Below are positions 28,660-37,443 of a DNA stretch of 64,000 nucleotides, one piece after another. The stretch lies in contig DAMANX010000027.1 of NCBI GenBank assembly GCA_032073245.1, forward strand, positions 1-64,000, in the 5' to 3' direction. The stretch's first letter is position 1. The number at the start of each line of letters is the position of its first letter. This DNA comes from QVMG01 sp032073245 (GTDB lineage Bacteria; Bacteroidota; Bacteroidia; Bacteroidales; Tannerellaceae). The notes below the pieces were generated by a model, which saw nothing but the letters and a program-made list of their open reading frames with translations, was not told where the DNA came from and did no database searches. A program made the position numbers and the translations under genes.

Positions 28660-29847
28660 TCAGGATAAGAACTCTGTTGGTACATCTCTTACAGGGGTAA
28701 TTGCTGCAATCTTTTGCTCCACATTAAAACCTGAAGAACATTTCACCTTACAAGTTTCACAATTAGCACATATATCTTTAGGTAAATTCAATTCAGCCAA
28801 AGTTTCTTTGGACAATTGTGCATGTTTATATCCATAGGTATACATATAGGCACGCATAAGATCCGGGATTGGAAGATTTTCAGGACATTGCTTCAGGCAC
28901 TTACCACATTGTTGACAATATAGGCCTTCTTGCGTACAGAGAGAAGCCAAATATTCTTCTTCGCCTGTTGTTAAATTTCGATTTTCAATAGCTGCAAGAC
29001 ATTCGTCAAGTTGATCAAAATTATTAAATCCAGGAATAGCTGTAGCGATATTTTCATTTTGCCAAGCCCATTTCAGACAAGCTTGTGCATTTACGATCTT
29101 CTTCCCTTCTGCATCTTCCCGGGCACCTGTCATTGTTTTCATTGCAATAAAACCAATACCAGCTTTGGCTCCTCTCTCAATAGCTGCATTTGTCTCTTGC
29201 AGATTGGTTAATTTGAAATTATAACTTAACAATATAACATCATAGACTCCTGCATCCACTGCAGCATCTATCAATTCCGGTTTATGGCTATGTGTCGAAA
29301 AGGCCAGAAATTTGGTTTTCCCTTCTTCCTTGTATTTCTTTATCAGAGCTATTAATCGTTCATCTTTTACATGGGCAGGTTCTCTAAGATCATGCACATA
29401 AAACCAATCTATAAAGTTCATCTGAAGTCGTGAAAGACTCAAATTGAACCTATTTGTAAACTCCTCTTCAAAATCATCACTTAAAGGCCACTTGGGTTTT
29501 ACTTTAGTTGCGATATAGAAACTATCCCGGGGTTTATCTTTAAAGAAATTACCTAACATTTCTTCATTTTTTCCGTTTTGATATCCATGTGCTGTATCAA
29601 AATGGGTTATACCTGCATTATAAGCAGCACGGACGACATTTGAGTTATCGGCATTCATCACTCCCATACTCAAAAGAGGTAGCTGAATACCTGTGCGTCC
29701 CAGTGTTCGCATCGGAAATGCATTCTTTTTAGTTGTTGCTGTCTTATTTAAAGTGGATGCTGTTGCACCAGGGATAAACAATGCTCCCGCACTTGCTGCT
29801 GCTGAAATACGGAGAAAATTTCGTCGATTTACACCTTTCTTTTCCAT
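28660..29847 (-). CDS. Tat-exported aldo/keto reductase with C-terminal 4Fe-4S clusters
   Basis: A 395-residue protein starting at the ATG at 29847, because a twin-arginine signal (NRRNFLRISAAASAGALF) begins there. The 29 residues ahead of it in the longer frame carry no signal. The aldo/keto reductase barrel (about 45-300) has RTLGRTGIQLPLLSMG, FDTAHGYQNGKNEEMLG and the catalytic-type tyrosine in DTAHGY. The C-terminal part has two cysteine clusters, YCQQCGKCLKQCPENLP and ICANCETCKVKCSSG, typical of 4Fe-4S binding. Such proteins fold in the cytoplasm and are exported complete with cofactor. The substrate is unknown. It is first in a two-gene unit with the DUF6599-like protein. Confidence 0.9.
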   Translation of the reverse strand: MEKKGVNRRNFLRISAAASAGALFIPGATASTLNKTATTKKNAFPMRTLGRTGIQLPLLSMGVMNADNSNVVRAAYNAGITHFDTAHGYQNGKNEEMLGNFFKDKPRDSFYIATKVKPKWPLSDDFEEEFTNRFNLSLSRLQMNFIDWFYVHDLREPAHVKDERLIALIKKYKEEGKTKFLAFSTHSHKPELIDAAVDAGVYDVILLSYNFKLTNLQETNAAIERGAKAGIGFIAMKTMTGAREDAEGKKIVNAQACLKWAWQNENIATAIPGFNNFDQLDECLAAIENRNLTTGEEEYLASLCTQEGLYCQQCGKCLKQCPENLPIPDLMRAYMYTYGYKHAQLSKETLAELNLPKDICANCETCKVKCSSGFNVEQKIAAITPVRDVPTEFLS

Positions 29848-30235
29848 ATTGTAAACTTTTATAAGTGAATAAATTATATTAGTGGCACTACAAAAATAAT
29901 TATATATTCTATATTCCGGATAACTTGAGTTCAAAATATAAAAAAATGCGTAAACAATCTAAGAAGGTGATTTGTTCATTTCATATCCGTACCGCAACTT
30001 CTGCTTATTGAAAATTGTAATCATTTAGTTGAAAATATTAAATTTCACAACTTGAAGTAGTTGTAAATCCTGTTCAAAATCCGCTTAAATTCAAGAAAAT
30101 TCAAATAGTTATAATTTTCAAGTAAAATATTCAAGTAAAATATTCTCCATCCTTTCCACTCTATATACATTCGCATATCGATTCAAACAAACAAATCGAA
30201 AAGAGAAAAAACAAGCACAAGAAAAAACAACAGAT
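29848..30235. other. Non-coding stretch holding the leader of ECF sigma gene 1
   Basis: No gene is seen. From 30008 on it shares order and wording with the leader of the second sigma gene: TTGAAAATTGTAA, GTTGAAAATAT, TTGAAGTAGTTGTA, AAATTCAAGAAAA and ACATTCGCATATCGA. A 13-bp unit (TTCAAGTAAAATA) is tandemly doubled at 30117-30142. The 50 bases before the ATG are a purine-rich, A-rich unstructured leader. No TAnnTTTG box is present, which suggests a non-housekeeping promoter, possibly autoregulated. Confidence 0.55.
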
Positions 30236-30751
30236 ATGGACTCAACACTACAAATTCAAACTGGACTTTTAAACTTACAAGATAACTTGATGAATTTTGC
30301 TTTATCACTTACAGCAAATAGAGAAGATGCTATGGATTTAGTACAGGATACTACTTTAAAAGTTTTAGATAATCACGAAAAATTTATTGATAACGTAAAC
30401 TTCAAAGGTTGGGTTATGACTGTTATGCGTAACATTTTCATCAACAATTACCACAAAGTTGTACGTACACAAACTATAATCGATCAAGGTGCTGACTTAT
30501 ATAATCTAGACGTAGTTAACCAATCTGGTTTCGATCACCCGGAAGGCATTTGTGATATAGAAGAAATCAACAAAGCTATTAAAAGATTAAATGATGAAAT
30601 GAGAACTCCGTTTGCAATGTTTGTAAGTGGTTATAAATATGATGAGATAGCAGATGCACTGGATATACCTATAGGAACTGTAAAAAGCCGTATTTTCGTT
30701 GCCCGTCAACTTTTACAAAAAGAATTAAAGGATTTTCATTACGAAAATTGA
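30236..30751 (+). CDS. ECF-type RNA polymerase sigma factor, copy 1
   Basis: A 171-residue sigma factor with region 2 (about 15-80: DNLMNFALSLTANREDAMD, FKGWVMTVMRNIFINNYHK) and region 4 (about 115-165: EIADALDIPIGTVKSRIF). It is about three quarters identical to the sigma factor at 31608 (about 45 differences over 170 positions, aligned by eye). It resembles the small ECF sigma factors of Bacteroides such as EcfO, but the identity is not certain. No anti-sigma gene is adjacent: the next gene is the paralogue, 856 bp later. The long, A-rich leader is shared with the paralogue. Confidence 0.93.
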   Translation: MDSTLQIQTGLLNLQDNLMNFALSLTANREDAMDLVQDTTLKVLDNHEKFIDNVNFKGWVMTVMRNIFINNYHKVVRTQTIIDQGADLYNLDVVNQSGFDHPEGICDIEEINKAIKRLNDEMRTPFAMFVSGYKYDEIADALDIPIGTVKSRIFVARQLLQKELKDFHYEN

Positions 30752-30946
30752 AAATTAACTGTTGGAATAGATTAAAGAAATTCCAGAGTCAGTAATCTGT
30801 TCATTTCACAGATATATCCATTTCAAATAACCGATTCTTGCATTCTATTCAAAAAAACTTCAACCAAAGAAATACTGTATATTCCTATTTTATTTCTAGT
30901 ATCCTTCTTTTTCTTATTTATTTTTCCCATCCAATAGACAACGGTA

Positions 30947-31017
30947 GTTGAGACTGGGCTTGCCCTGTCTCTTTAATTACAGTTTTTTGTATGAGACAGG
31001 GCAAGCCCAGTCTCAAC
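30947..31017. repeat. Perfect 25-bp inverted repeat (REP-like)
   Basis: Arms 30947-30971 and 30993-31017 are exact reverse complements around a 21-nt loop. The arm contains GAGACTGGGCTTGCCC, a wording similar to the GAGACGGGGCATGCCCCGTCTC-type palindromes that recur between genes in Bacteroidota. It has no T run, so it is not a classic terminator. Confidence 0.8.
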
Positions 31018-31066
31018 ACTAGTTAATTAATTCAATTCGTAACTACTTTTTAGTAAACTATTAGAA

Positions 31067-31198
31067 ATCATTTTGTCATAAATGAGCGTTAATTTTTCTT
31101 TTTATAGGCGTATATGAAGAATTATACGCATAGTACATGACAAAAAACAGATTCCCTCTAATTTTAGTGTTTGATCGATCTTATTATGACAAAATGAT
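31067..31198. repeat. Small element with perfect 15-bp terminal inverted repeats
   Basis: ATCATTTTGTCATAA (31067-31081) and TTATGACAAAATGAT (31184-31198) are exact inverted repeats enclosing 102 bp. Inside, GCGTATA and TATACGC (31108-31129) form a hairpin. It has the shape of a tiny non-autonomous mobile element, but no target duplication is obvious. Confidence 0.55.
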
Positions 31199-31224
31199 AG
31201 GTTAAAAAGTGTTTCTATACATAG
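31196..31224 (-). repeat. Short dispersed repeat, copy 2
   Basis: Reverse complement of 395-424 with one mismatch. It begins where the right terminal repeat of the 31067-31198 element ends. Confidence 0.6.
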
Positions 31225-31607
31225 TTTGAGCTCGTAGTATAGGTATTCTACTCTCATACTATAGGTAAAACGTACACATATTACCTTAGAACTGACATTT
31301 TGCTTTTTGCTCCTTATTATTTTTGTTTATGGTCATGGCCTTATATTGTACGAATTGGGGAAAAGGTTACAAGGTCAGTTGAAAATTGTAACCACTTTGT
31401 TGAAAATATCACTTTACACAAGTTGAAGTAGTTGTATATTCCATTCAAATTCAGCACAAATTCAAGAAAAATAAATTAGTTACGATTTTTTAGTCAAATA
31501 ATTAATTATTTCTTTTTCTACCTTTTCAACTCTCTCTACATTCGCATATCGAACGAAGCAAAAAAGGTCGAAATAAAATAAAATAACAGCGATAAAAGAT
31601 AACAAAC

Positions 31608-32120
31608 ATGAATGCACCTCTACAATTTCAAACAAGATTATTAAGTATCCAGGATAACTTAATGCGCTTTGCTCTTACTTTGACTGCAAACAAAGAAGAC
31701 GCTCAGGATTTATTACAAGATACTACTCTTAAAGTTTTGGATAATCAGGAAAAATTTGTTGATAATGTAAACTTTAAAGGTTGGGTTATGACTGTTATGC
31801 GTAATATCTTTATCAATAATTACCATAAAGTTTTACGTGTACAAACTATCATGGATTCAGGTGCTGACTTGTATAATATAGATACAATAGATCATTCCGG
31901 TTTTGACTCACCGGAAGCAACAACAGATCTTAAAGAAATAAATAAAGCTATAGAAGGTTTGAATGAAGAATTAAGAAAACCGTTTGCTATGTTCATTAGT
32001 GGTTATAAATACAATGAAATAGCTGATACATTAAACATCCCTATGGGAACAGTTAAGAGCCGTATTTTCGTTGCACGCCAATTGCTACAAAGTGAATTAA
32101 GAGATTTCTATCACATTTGA
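31608..32120 (+). CDS. ECF-type RNA polymerase sigma factor, copy 2
   Basis: A 170-residue paralogue of the sigma factor at 30236 with the same regions 2 and 4. The stretches DNVNFKGWVMTVMRNIFI and GTVKSRIFVARQLLQ are identical. Differences cluster at the N-terminus, in the linker between regions 2 and 4 (about 85-110) and at the extreme C-terminus. The linker is the part that often decides promoter choice or partner binding. Its roughly 230-bp leader is also related to that of copy 1, so the duplicated unit includes the control region. It is followed by a strong terminator and has no anti-sigma gene. Confidence 0.93.
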   Translation: MNAPLQFQTRLLSIQDNLMRFALTLTANKEDAQDLLQDTTLKVLDNQEKFVDNVNFKGWVMTVMRNIFINNYHKVLRVQTIMDSGADLYNIDTIDHSGFDSPEATTDLKEINKAIEGLNEELRKPFAMFISGYKYNEIADTLNIPMGTVKSRIFVARQLLQSELRDFYHI

Positions 32121-32140
32121 ACCGTTTTAAATAGAAATCT

Positions 32141-32177
32141 AAACCGCTTTACGAATACCGTAAAGCGGTTTTTTTAT
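32141..32177 (+). terminator. Terminator of ECF sigma gene 2
   Basis: AAACCGCTTTACG (32141-32153) pairs with CGTAAAGCGGTTT (32159-32171), followed by a T run. Confidence 0.9.
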
Positions 32178-32196
32178 GCTGTATTATAAAATTGGC

Positions 32197-32204
32197 TATC
32201 TTTG
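32197..32204 (+). promoter_or_regulatory. -7 promoter box of nadE
   Basis: TATCTTTG, a perfect match, 20 bp before the ATG at 32225. It argues against the upstream TTG at 32213 as start, because that codon would lie at or before the transcription start region. Confidence 0.6.
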
Positions 32205-32224
32205 AATCCTAATTGCTTATAAAT

Positions 32225-34156
32225 ATGAATTACGGATTCGTTAAAGTAGCTGCGGCTACTCCTCTTGTACAAGTTGCTGACTGTACCTATAATATTGAAC
32301 AGATTGAAAGTTTAATACGTAAGGCTGCAACTGAGAATGTACAAATAATTGTTTTTCCAGAACTTTCAATAACCGCTTACACTTGTATGGACTTGTTTTC
32401 GCAACAGATTCTGCAAGAAGAAGCGGAAAAAGCATTATTACAATTAGTTTCTAACACAAAAGCGTTGGAGATGCTTATTTTCGTAGGTGTTCCTCTACGG
32501 TCTGGTAATTGCCTCCTTAATACCTGTGTTGCTTTTCAAAAAGGGGAAATCATTGGTGTCGTTCCAAAAACATATCTACCTAACAGCAAAGAATTCCAGG
32601 AAAAGCGCTGGTTTACATCAGCACTTGATATACATGAAAATGAAATAGTAATTGGGGATCAGAGCTATCCGATGAACCGATATCTTCAATTTGTAGATGG
32701 TGACATTTCTATTGCCGTTGATGTTTGTGAAGATCTTTGGATGCCTATTCCTCCCAGTTCATATATGACGATGGCTGGCTCTACGATTATTGTTAATCCG
32801 TCCGCCAGTAACGAATTGATCGGAAAGCATGCTTACAGAAAACAATTGGTAAGTCAACAATCGGCCCGTTGCATATCAGGGTATATTTATTCAGCCTGTG
32901 GTTATGGCGAATCAACGACAGACTTGGTTTTTGCAGGAAGTTCTTTGATTGCTGAGAATGGAGTAATTTTAGCTGAAGCAAAGCGTTTCTCTATGGAAGG
33001 TGAACTGATTATAAGTGAAATAGATATTGATAATCTTTTGCACGATCGCTTACTAAATACAAATTTCACAACAGGATTAGCCATTGAAGGCTCTTTTCCT
33101 ATTTATCAGGTTTCATTTGATTTACCAGACGCTAATAAAGAAATAAAATTAACCCGCAAAATCGTTGCTCATCCCTTTACTCCATCAGGAGATGCTTTAT
33201 CAGAACGTTGCGAGGAGATTTTTCAGATACAAATAGCCGGATTGGCTAAACGAATTGCACATATACATGCACACACTGCTGTGATTGGAATTTCAGGTGG
33301 CCTTGACTCTACTTTAGCTCTCTTAGTCACAGTTATGACTTTTGACTTATTAAAGATTCCTCGTAATCAAATTATCGGAGTCACCATGCCTGGATTCGGT
33401 ACTACCGATCGGACGTACACCAATGCTATTAATCTCATCCACTCATTAGGTATCACTTTGCGGGAAATATCTATAAAAGATGCTACTCTACAACACTTCA
33501 AGGACATTGGACACAATCCTGAAAAACATGATGTGACTTATGAGAATAGCCAGGCAAGGGAAAGAACACAGATATTAATGGATATTGCAAATCAGGAAAA
33601 TGGTCTTGTAATTGGTACAGGAGACCTTTCTGAACTGGCATTAGGTTGGGCAACATATAACGGAGACCACATGTCGATGTATAGTGTAAATACAAGCATA
33701 CCTAAAACACTTGTAAAATATCTTGTTCAATGGGTTGCCACTCATAAGGTAGATGAAAAATCTCAACATACCTTATTAGATATAATAGATACTCCTATCA
33801 GCCCGGAATTAATTCCAGCAGATGCAGAAGGAAATATAAAGCAAAAAACTGAAGATCTGGTTGGTCCATACGAATTACATGACTTTTTTCTATATCATTT
33901 CATTCGTTTTGGCTGTAGGCCTGCAAAGATCTTCTTTCTTGCACAAAATGCTTTTGCAGGAGTATATACAAAAGAAATTATCCATAAATGGCTCCATATC
34001 TTTTTCCGTCGTTTCTTCCAACAACAGTTTAAACGAAGTTGCCTTCCTGATGGCCCTAAAGTAGGAAGCATAAGTTTCTCACCACGCAGTGATTGGCGTA
34101 TGCCAAGTGATGCGATGGCTACCCTTTGGCTAAAAGAGATCGAAGGGTTAGTATAA
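32225..34156 (+). CDS. nadE: Glutamine-hydrolysing NAD+ synthetase
   Basis: A 643-residue two-domain enzyme that makes NAD+ from nicotinate adenine dinucleotide, ATP and glutamine. The N-terminal nitrilase-type glutaminase (about 1-275) has the triad E46 (FPELSITAY), K115 (VVPKTYLPN) and C168 (VDVCEDLW). The C-terminal synthetase domain has the PP-loop SGGLDS at 357-362 and GTGDLSELALGWATYNGDH. The ATG at 32225 is preferred over a TTG 12 bp upstream because of the promoter box. The length fits the long bacterial NadE form. The helicase gene starts 9 bp after its stop, so they are co-transcribed. Confidence 0.97.
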   Translation: MNYGFVKVAAATPLVQVADCTYNIEQIESLIRKAATENVQIIVFPELSITAYTCMDLFSQQILQEEAEKALLQLVSNTKALEMLIFVGVPLRSGNCLLNTCVAFQKGEIIGVVPKTYLPNSKEFQEKRWFTSALDIHENEIVIGDQSYPMNRYLQFVDGDISIAVDVCEDLWMPIPPSSYMTMAGSTIIVNPSASNELIGKHAYRKQLVSQQSARCISGYIYSACGYGESTTDLVFAGSSLIAENGVILAEAKRFSMEGELIISEIDIDNLLHDRLLNTNFTTGLAIEGSFPIYQVSFDLPDANKEIKLTRKIVAHPFTPSGDALSERCEEIFQIQIAGLAKRIAHIHAHTAVIGISGGLDSTLALLVTVMTFDLLKIPRNQIIGVTMPGFGTTDRTYTNAINLIHSLGITLREISIKDATLQHFKDIGHNPEKHDVTYENSQARERTQILMDIANQENGLVIGTGDLSELALGWATYNGDHMSMYSVNTSIPKTLVKYLVQWVATHKVDEKSQHTLLDIIDTPISPELIPADAEGNIKQKTEDLVGPYELHDFFLYHFIRFGCRPAKIFFLAQNAFAGVYTKEIIHKWLHIFFRRFFQQQFKRSCLPDGPKVGSISFSPRSDWRMPSDAMATLWLKEIEGLV

Positions 34157-34165
34157 AATGGATTT

Positions 34166-36103
34166 ATGAAACCTTCTTCACTTACGCCATTAGCTGATTT
34201 ACAATTACAATACGATCTGCTTCAAAAAGAATTTGCTTATGAGAAGCAGATGTATCACCAGCAAACGGAACGTACTGGTGTTCAAAAGAAAATACAACAA
34301 GGCTTGTGCTGGTATCCTGTTTTACCCGGCCGAAGCTACTATAATTCATTAAATCAGTTCGTTCTTGTTATCGAACGGCGAGAAAATAGAGAAGTAGAAC
34401 ACAATTTTGAATATGGTCGCCCTGTCTGTTTCTTTACTACTGATATCAGTGGAAGTATTTATCCTTTAAACTTCTCCGCAACCATAAATTATGTGGAAGA
34501 AGACCGAATGTTAATAGTACTCCCCTCTCCTTCCGTTTTAGCTGATATACAGGCGAAATCTGATTTAGGCATACAACTTTATTTTGACGAGACAAGCTAT
34601 AAAACAATGTTTGCTGCACTAACCGATGTTATGCGGGCAAATAATAATCGCCTTTCTTATTTACGGGATGTACTACTGGAAAAAACTCCGGCAGCAAAAT
34701 TAAGTCTTTTCCCAATCCGTTTTCCCTGGTTGAATCAATCACAGGAAAAAGCTGTAAATCATGTTTTAGCTGCAAAGGATATTGCTATTGTACATGGCCC
34801 TCCCGGAACAGGCAAAACAACCACACTGGTAGAGGCCATTTATGAAACCCTTCATCGGGAAAACCAGATTTTAGTATGTGCGCAAAGCAATACAGCAGTA
34901 GATTGGATTGCAGAAAAGTTAGTTGATAGAGGAGTTAATGTGTTGCGTATAGGCAATCCCACTCGTGTCAACGATAAAATGCTTTCTTTTACCTACGAAC
35001 GTCGTTTTGAATCACATTCTGATTATCCGGAATTATGGAGTATACGGAAAACTATTCGTGAAATACAATCTGGTTTACGAAAGAAAAGCAAAAGTGAGAA
35101 TGATACAGTACGTAATCGTCTGTCGCGAATGAAATTCCGGGCAACAGAATTGGAAGTTAAGATAGATGCTGAGTTATTTGATGAAGCCCGGGTAATTGCA
35201 TGTACACTGGTTGGTTCGGCGCACCGAATCTTAATGAACCGTCATTTTACTTCGCTTTTTATAGATGAAGCTGCACAGGCACTTGAAGCAGCTTGCTGGA
35301 TTGCCATTGAAAGAGCAGATAGAGTTATTCTTGCCGGGGACCATTATCAATTGCCACCTACAATTAAATGCCTCGAGGCTGCAAAAGGAGGGTTAGATCA
35401 AACCTTGATGCATAAAATCATTATAAATAAACCGGATACAGTATCCCTTCTTACCATACAATACCGGATGCATAGCGATATAATGTCTTTCCCATCCCGC
35501 TGGTTTTATAATAATCAATTGGAGGCAGCTTCAGAAGTAAAAGACAGAGGCATTCTCCGATTGGATCAGCCTATAGTGTGGATGGATACATCACATTTAG
35601 ATTTTACTGAAGAAGTAAAGATTGAAAGTTTAAGCCGAATCAATAAACAAGAAGCTGAATTACTTGTGTCTCAACTAAAAGCATACCTTGAAAAGATTGG
35701 TAGAGACCGGATATTGGAAGAGCATATTGATTTCGGGCTTATTTCACCTTATAAGGCGCAAGTACATTATCTTCGGGGACTTATTAAACGAGATTCTTTT
35801 TTCAAGCCTTATAAACAGCTTATTACGATACATACTGTCGATGGTTTTCAAGGCCAGGAACGAGATGTGATTCTGATTAGCCTAGTCCGTGCCAATGAAC
35901 ATGGGCAAATCGGATTTCTAAACGACTTACGACGTATGAACGTAGCTATTACACGTGCCCGCATGAAATTAATAATAATGGGAGATTCCAAAACATTAAC
36001 CAAGCATCCGTTTTATAGAGAATTATATAAGTATATTACCCTGTTAACAGAAAAGATTGAAAAAATCTACTTATGCTTAGTTGTTACATCATGTTTTATG
36101 TAA
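34166..36103 (+). CDS. Superfamily 1 helicase, UPF1/IGHMBP2-like
   Basis: A 645-residue ATP-dependent DNA/RNA helicase. An N-terminal beta-barrel-like domain (about 40-135) precedes two RecA-like domains. Motifs: Walker A GPPGTGKT at 211-218, Walker B FIDEAAQA, motif III LAGDHYQLPPT, QYRMH, TVDGFQGQERDVI (motif V) and NVAITRARMKL (motif VI). UPF1-like helicases of this size are common in Bacteroidota, and their role in nucleic-acid repair or RNA processing is mostly untested. It follows nadE by 9 bp. The stop codon overlaps the promoter box of queD. Confidence 0.92.
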   Translation: MKPSSLTPLADLQLQYDLLQKEFAYEKQMYHQQTERTGVQKKIQQGLCWYPVLPGRSYYNSLNQFVLVIERRENREVEHNFEYGRPVCFFTTDISGSIYPLNFSATINYVEEDRMLIVLPSPSVLADIQAKSDLGIQLYFDETSYKTMFAALTDVMRANNNRLSYLRDVLLEKTPAAKLSLFPIRFPWLNQSQEKAVNHVLAAKDIAIVHGPPGTGKTTTLVEAIYETLHRENQILVCAQSNTAVDWIAEKLVDRGVNVLRIGNPTRVNDKMLSFTYERRFESHSDYPELWSIRKTIREIQSGLRKKSKSENDTVRNRLSRMKFRATELEVKIDAELFDEARVIACTLVGSAHRILMNRHFTSLFIDEAAQALEAACWIAIERADRVILAGDHYQLPPTIKCLEAAKGGLDQTLMHKIIINKPDTVSLLTIQYRMHSDIMSFPSRWFYNNQLEAASEVKDRGILRLDQPIVWMDTSHLDFTEEVKIESLSRINKQEAELLVSQLKAYLEKIGRDRILEEHIDFGLISPYKAQVHYLRGLIKRDSFFKPYKQLITIHTVDGFQGQERDVILISLVRANEHGQIGFLNDLRRMNVAITRARMKLIIMGDSKTLTKHPFYRELYKYITLLTEKIEKIYLCLVVTSCFM

Positions 36104-36108
36104 GTTTG
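36101..36108 (+). promoter_or_regulatory. -7 promoter box of queD
   Basis: TAAGTTTG fits TAnnTTTG. Its TAA is also the helicase stop codon. It lies 21 bp before the queD start. Confidence 0.4.
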
Positions 36109-36129
36109 TAGTCAGAAATCTTTACAAAT

Positions 36130-36717
36130 ATGATCATAAGGAAACTATTACGATACGAAGGAAGTCATGTAGTACGAAATTGTGCTACTCGCCGGTGTAG
36201 CCACTCTATTCATGGACATTCTGCAATAGTAGAAGTCATGTTTTATGCTTCTTCTTTGGATAATGCAGGTATGGTTATGGATTTTGGGTTAATGGGAGCC
36301 ATCAAACAAATCGTGGATAGTTTTGATCATTCTCATGATATGTGGAGTAAAGAATCAAAAGACATTATTGATTTTTTTAGACGGGAGAATGAGCGATGGG
36401 TTATTCTCCCTTTCAATCCTACAGCAGAAATGCTTTCGCTCATGTTTTTTGCTTATGCTAAGCATATTATTGAACATACAGAGTTTTCCAATGATGAAGG
36501 AGATATCCGTGTATTAGCCGTACGTTATCATGAAACCCAAACAGGTTATGCTGAGGCTGACCTAACTGATTATGAGAATATATGGCTTCCCAATTATTCG
36601 TTAAATGAAATAGAATTCAGTAAAGGTATACAGAAAGAGTGGCCCAATGATTTCCAGCAGATGCTATTTTCAGGAAAAACGATTGTTAATCCTGAAATTC
36701 CTCTTCAAGTGAAATGA
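36130..36717 (+). CDS. queD: 6-carboxy-5,6,7,8-tetrahydropterin synthase family protein
   Basis: A 195-residue member of the PTPS/QueD family, the second step of 7-deazaguanine (queuosine) synthesis. The likely zinc histidines are H13, H28 and H30 (SIHGHS), and the likely catalytic cysteine is C23 in TRRCSHSIHGHS. VMDFGLM and HETQTGYAEAD are further family signs. It is longer than the roughly 120-residue E. coli protein because of inserts around 75-125, as in other Bacteroidota members. Its stop overlaps the queE start (ATGA), so the two act in the same pathway and are translationally coupled. No preQ1 riboswitch is visible in the short gap before it. Confidence 0.9.
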   Translation: MIIRKLLRYEGSHVVRNCATRRCSHSIHGHSAIVEVMFYASSLDNAGMVMDFGLMGAIKQIVDSFDHSHDMWSKESKDIIDFFRRENERWVILPFNPTAEMLSLMFFAYAKHIIEHTEFSNDEGDIRVLAVRYHETQTGYAEADLTDYENIWLPNYSLNEIEFSKGIQKEWPNDFQQMLFSGKTIVNPEIPLQVK

Positions 36718-37421
36718 AGAAAGTTATTAAAGACATTGCAGAAATATATCCATGCATTCAGGGAGAAGGCTCCCGTGCCGGGAGCCCCAGTATATTAATC
36801 CGGACTTTAGGTTGTAATCTTCGTTGCCACTGGTGTGATACTCCATATACCTCATGGGAGGTTGAAAAAGGTAGTTACTCCTTAGACCACGTTTCTTCTT
36901 TATTATCAGAGCATTCACAGATACAAGACATAATAGTAACAGGTGGAGAACCCTGTATATATCCTGATATAGATACCCTAATATCTATATGTAAAAAAGA
37001 GAACAAACATATCACTCTAGAAACAAATGGTACACGTTTGATTTCAAAAGATACAATGAAACTAATTGATCTGGTTTCAATTTCTCCGAAACTACATAAC
37101 TCAACGCCTCTAAATTCACCGTGGACAGAACGACATGAAAAGGAACGTATTCATATAGATATTCTTTCCGATTGGATGCGATTAGCAAAAAATTATCAAT
37201 TAAAATTTGTAGTTACTCATCCCGAGGATTTAAAAGAAATTAATTCATTGATAGCACAGCTGGATTCTGATAAACAGAAAGTATATCTGATGCCGGAAGG
37301 AACCACTCAAAATCAACTACAAGAAAAAAGAGAATGGCTCGCAAATATTTGTATTCAGGAAGGATTTTGTTATTGCGAACGTTTGCATGTTGTTATTTAT
37401 GGTGACAAAAGAGGTGTTTAA
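36714..37421 (+). CDS. queE: 7-carboxy-7-deazaguanine synthase (radical SAM)
   Basis: A 235-residue radical SAM enzyme that converts 6-carboxytetrahydropterin into 7-carboxy-7-deazaguanine. The 4Fe-4S cysteines are C34, C38 and C41 in GCNLRCHWCDTPY. IYPCIQGEGSRAG near the start and VTGGEPCIYP (SAM-binding GGE motif) are typical of QueE. It overlaps queD by 4 bp and is followed by a terminator. QueC and QueF are not in the window. Confidence 0.95.
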   Translation: MKKVIKDIAEIYPCIQGEGSRAGSPSILIRTLGCNLRCHWCDTPYTSWEVEKGSYSLDHVSSLLSEHSQIQDIIVTGGEPCIYPDIDTLISICKKENKHITLETNGTRLISKDTMKLIDLVSISPKLHNSTPLNSPWTERHEKERIHIDILSDWMRLAKNYQLKFVVTHPEDLKEINSLIAQLDSDKQKVYLMPEGTTQNQLQEKREWLANICIQEGFCYCERLHVVIYGDKRGV

Positions 37422-37443
37422 TAATTATATAAACATAAAACAA

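Larger units (their letters stand above)
30752..31607. other. 856-bp non-coding stretch between the two sigma genes
   Basis: I find no plausible gene. It contains a perfect 25-bp inverted repeat (30947-31017), a 15-bp terminal inverted repeat pair enclosing a small hairpin (31067-31198), the second copy of the short dispersed repeat (31196-31224), and from 31379 the leader of the second sigma gene. Confidence 0.6.

Noticed and set aside
32213..32224. Upstream TTG start for nadE (and similar TTG starts at 25309, 37749, 39376 and 57341)
   Set aside because: Each is followed within a few codons by an ATG that better fits family length; at nadE and the porin gene the TTG also overlaps or abuts the promoter box.
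36104..36129. preQ1 riboswitch upstream of queD
   Set aside because: The gap is only 26 bp and holds a promoter box; no aptamer-like structure fits.
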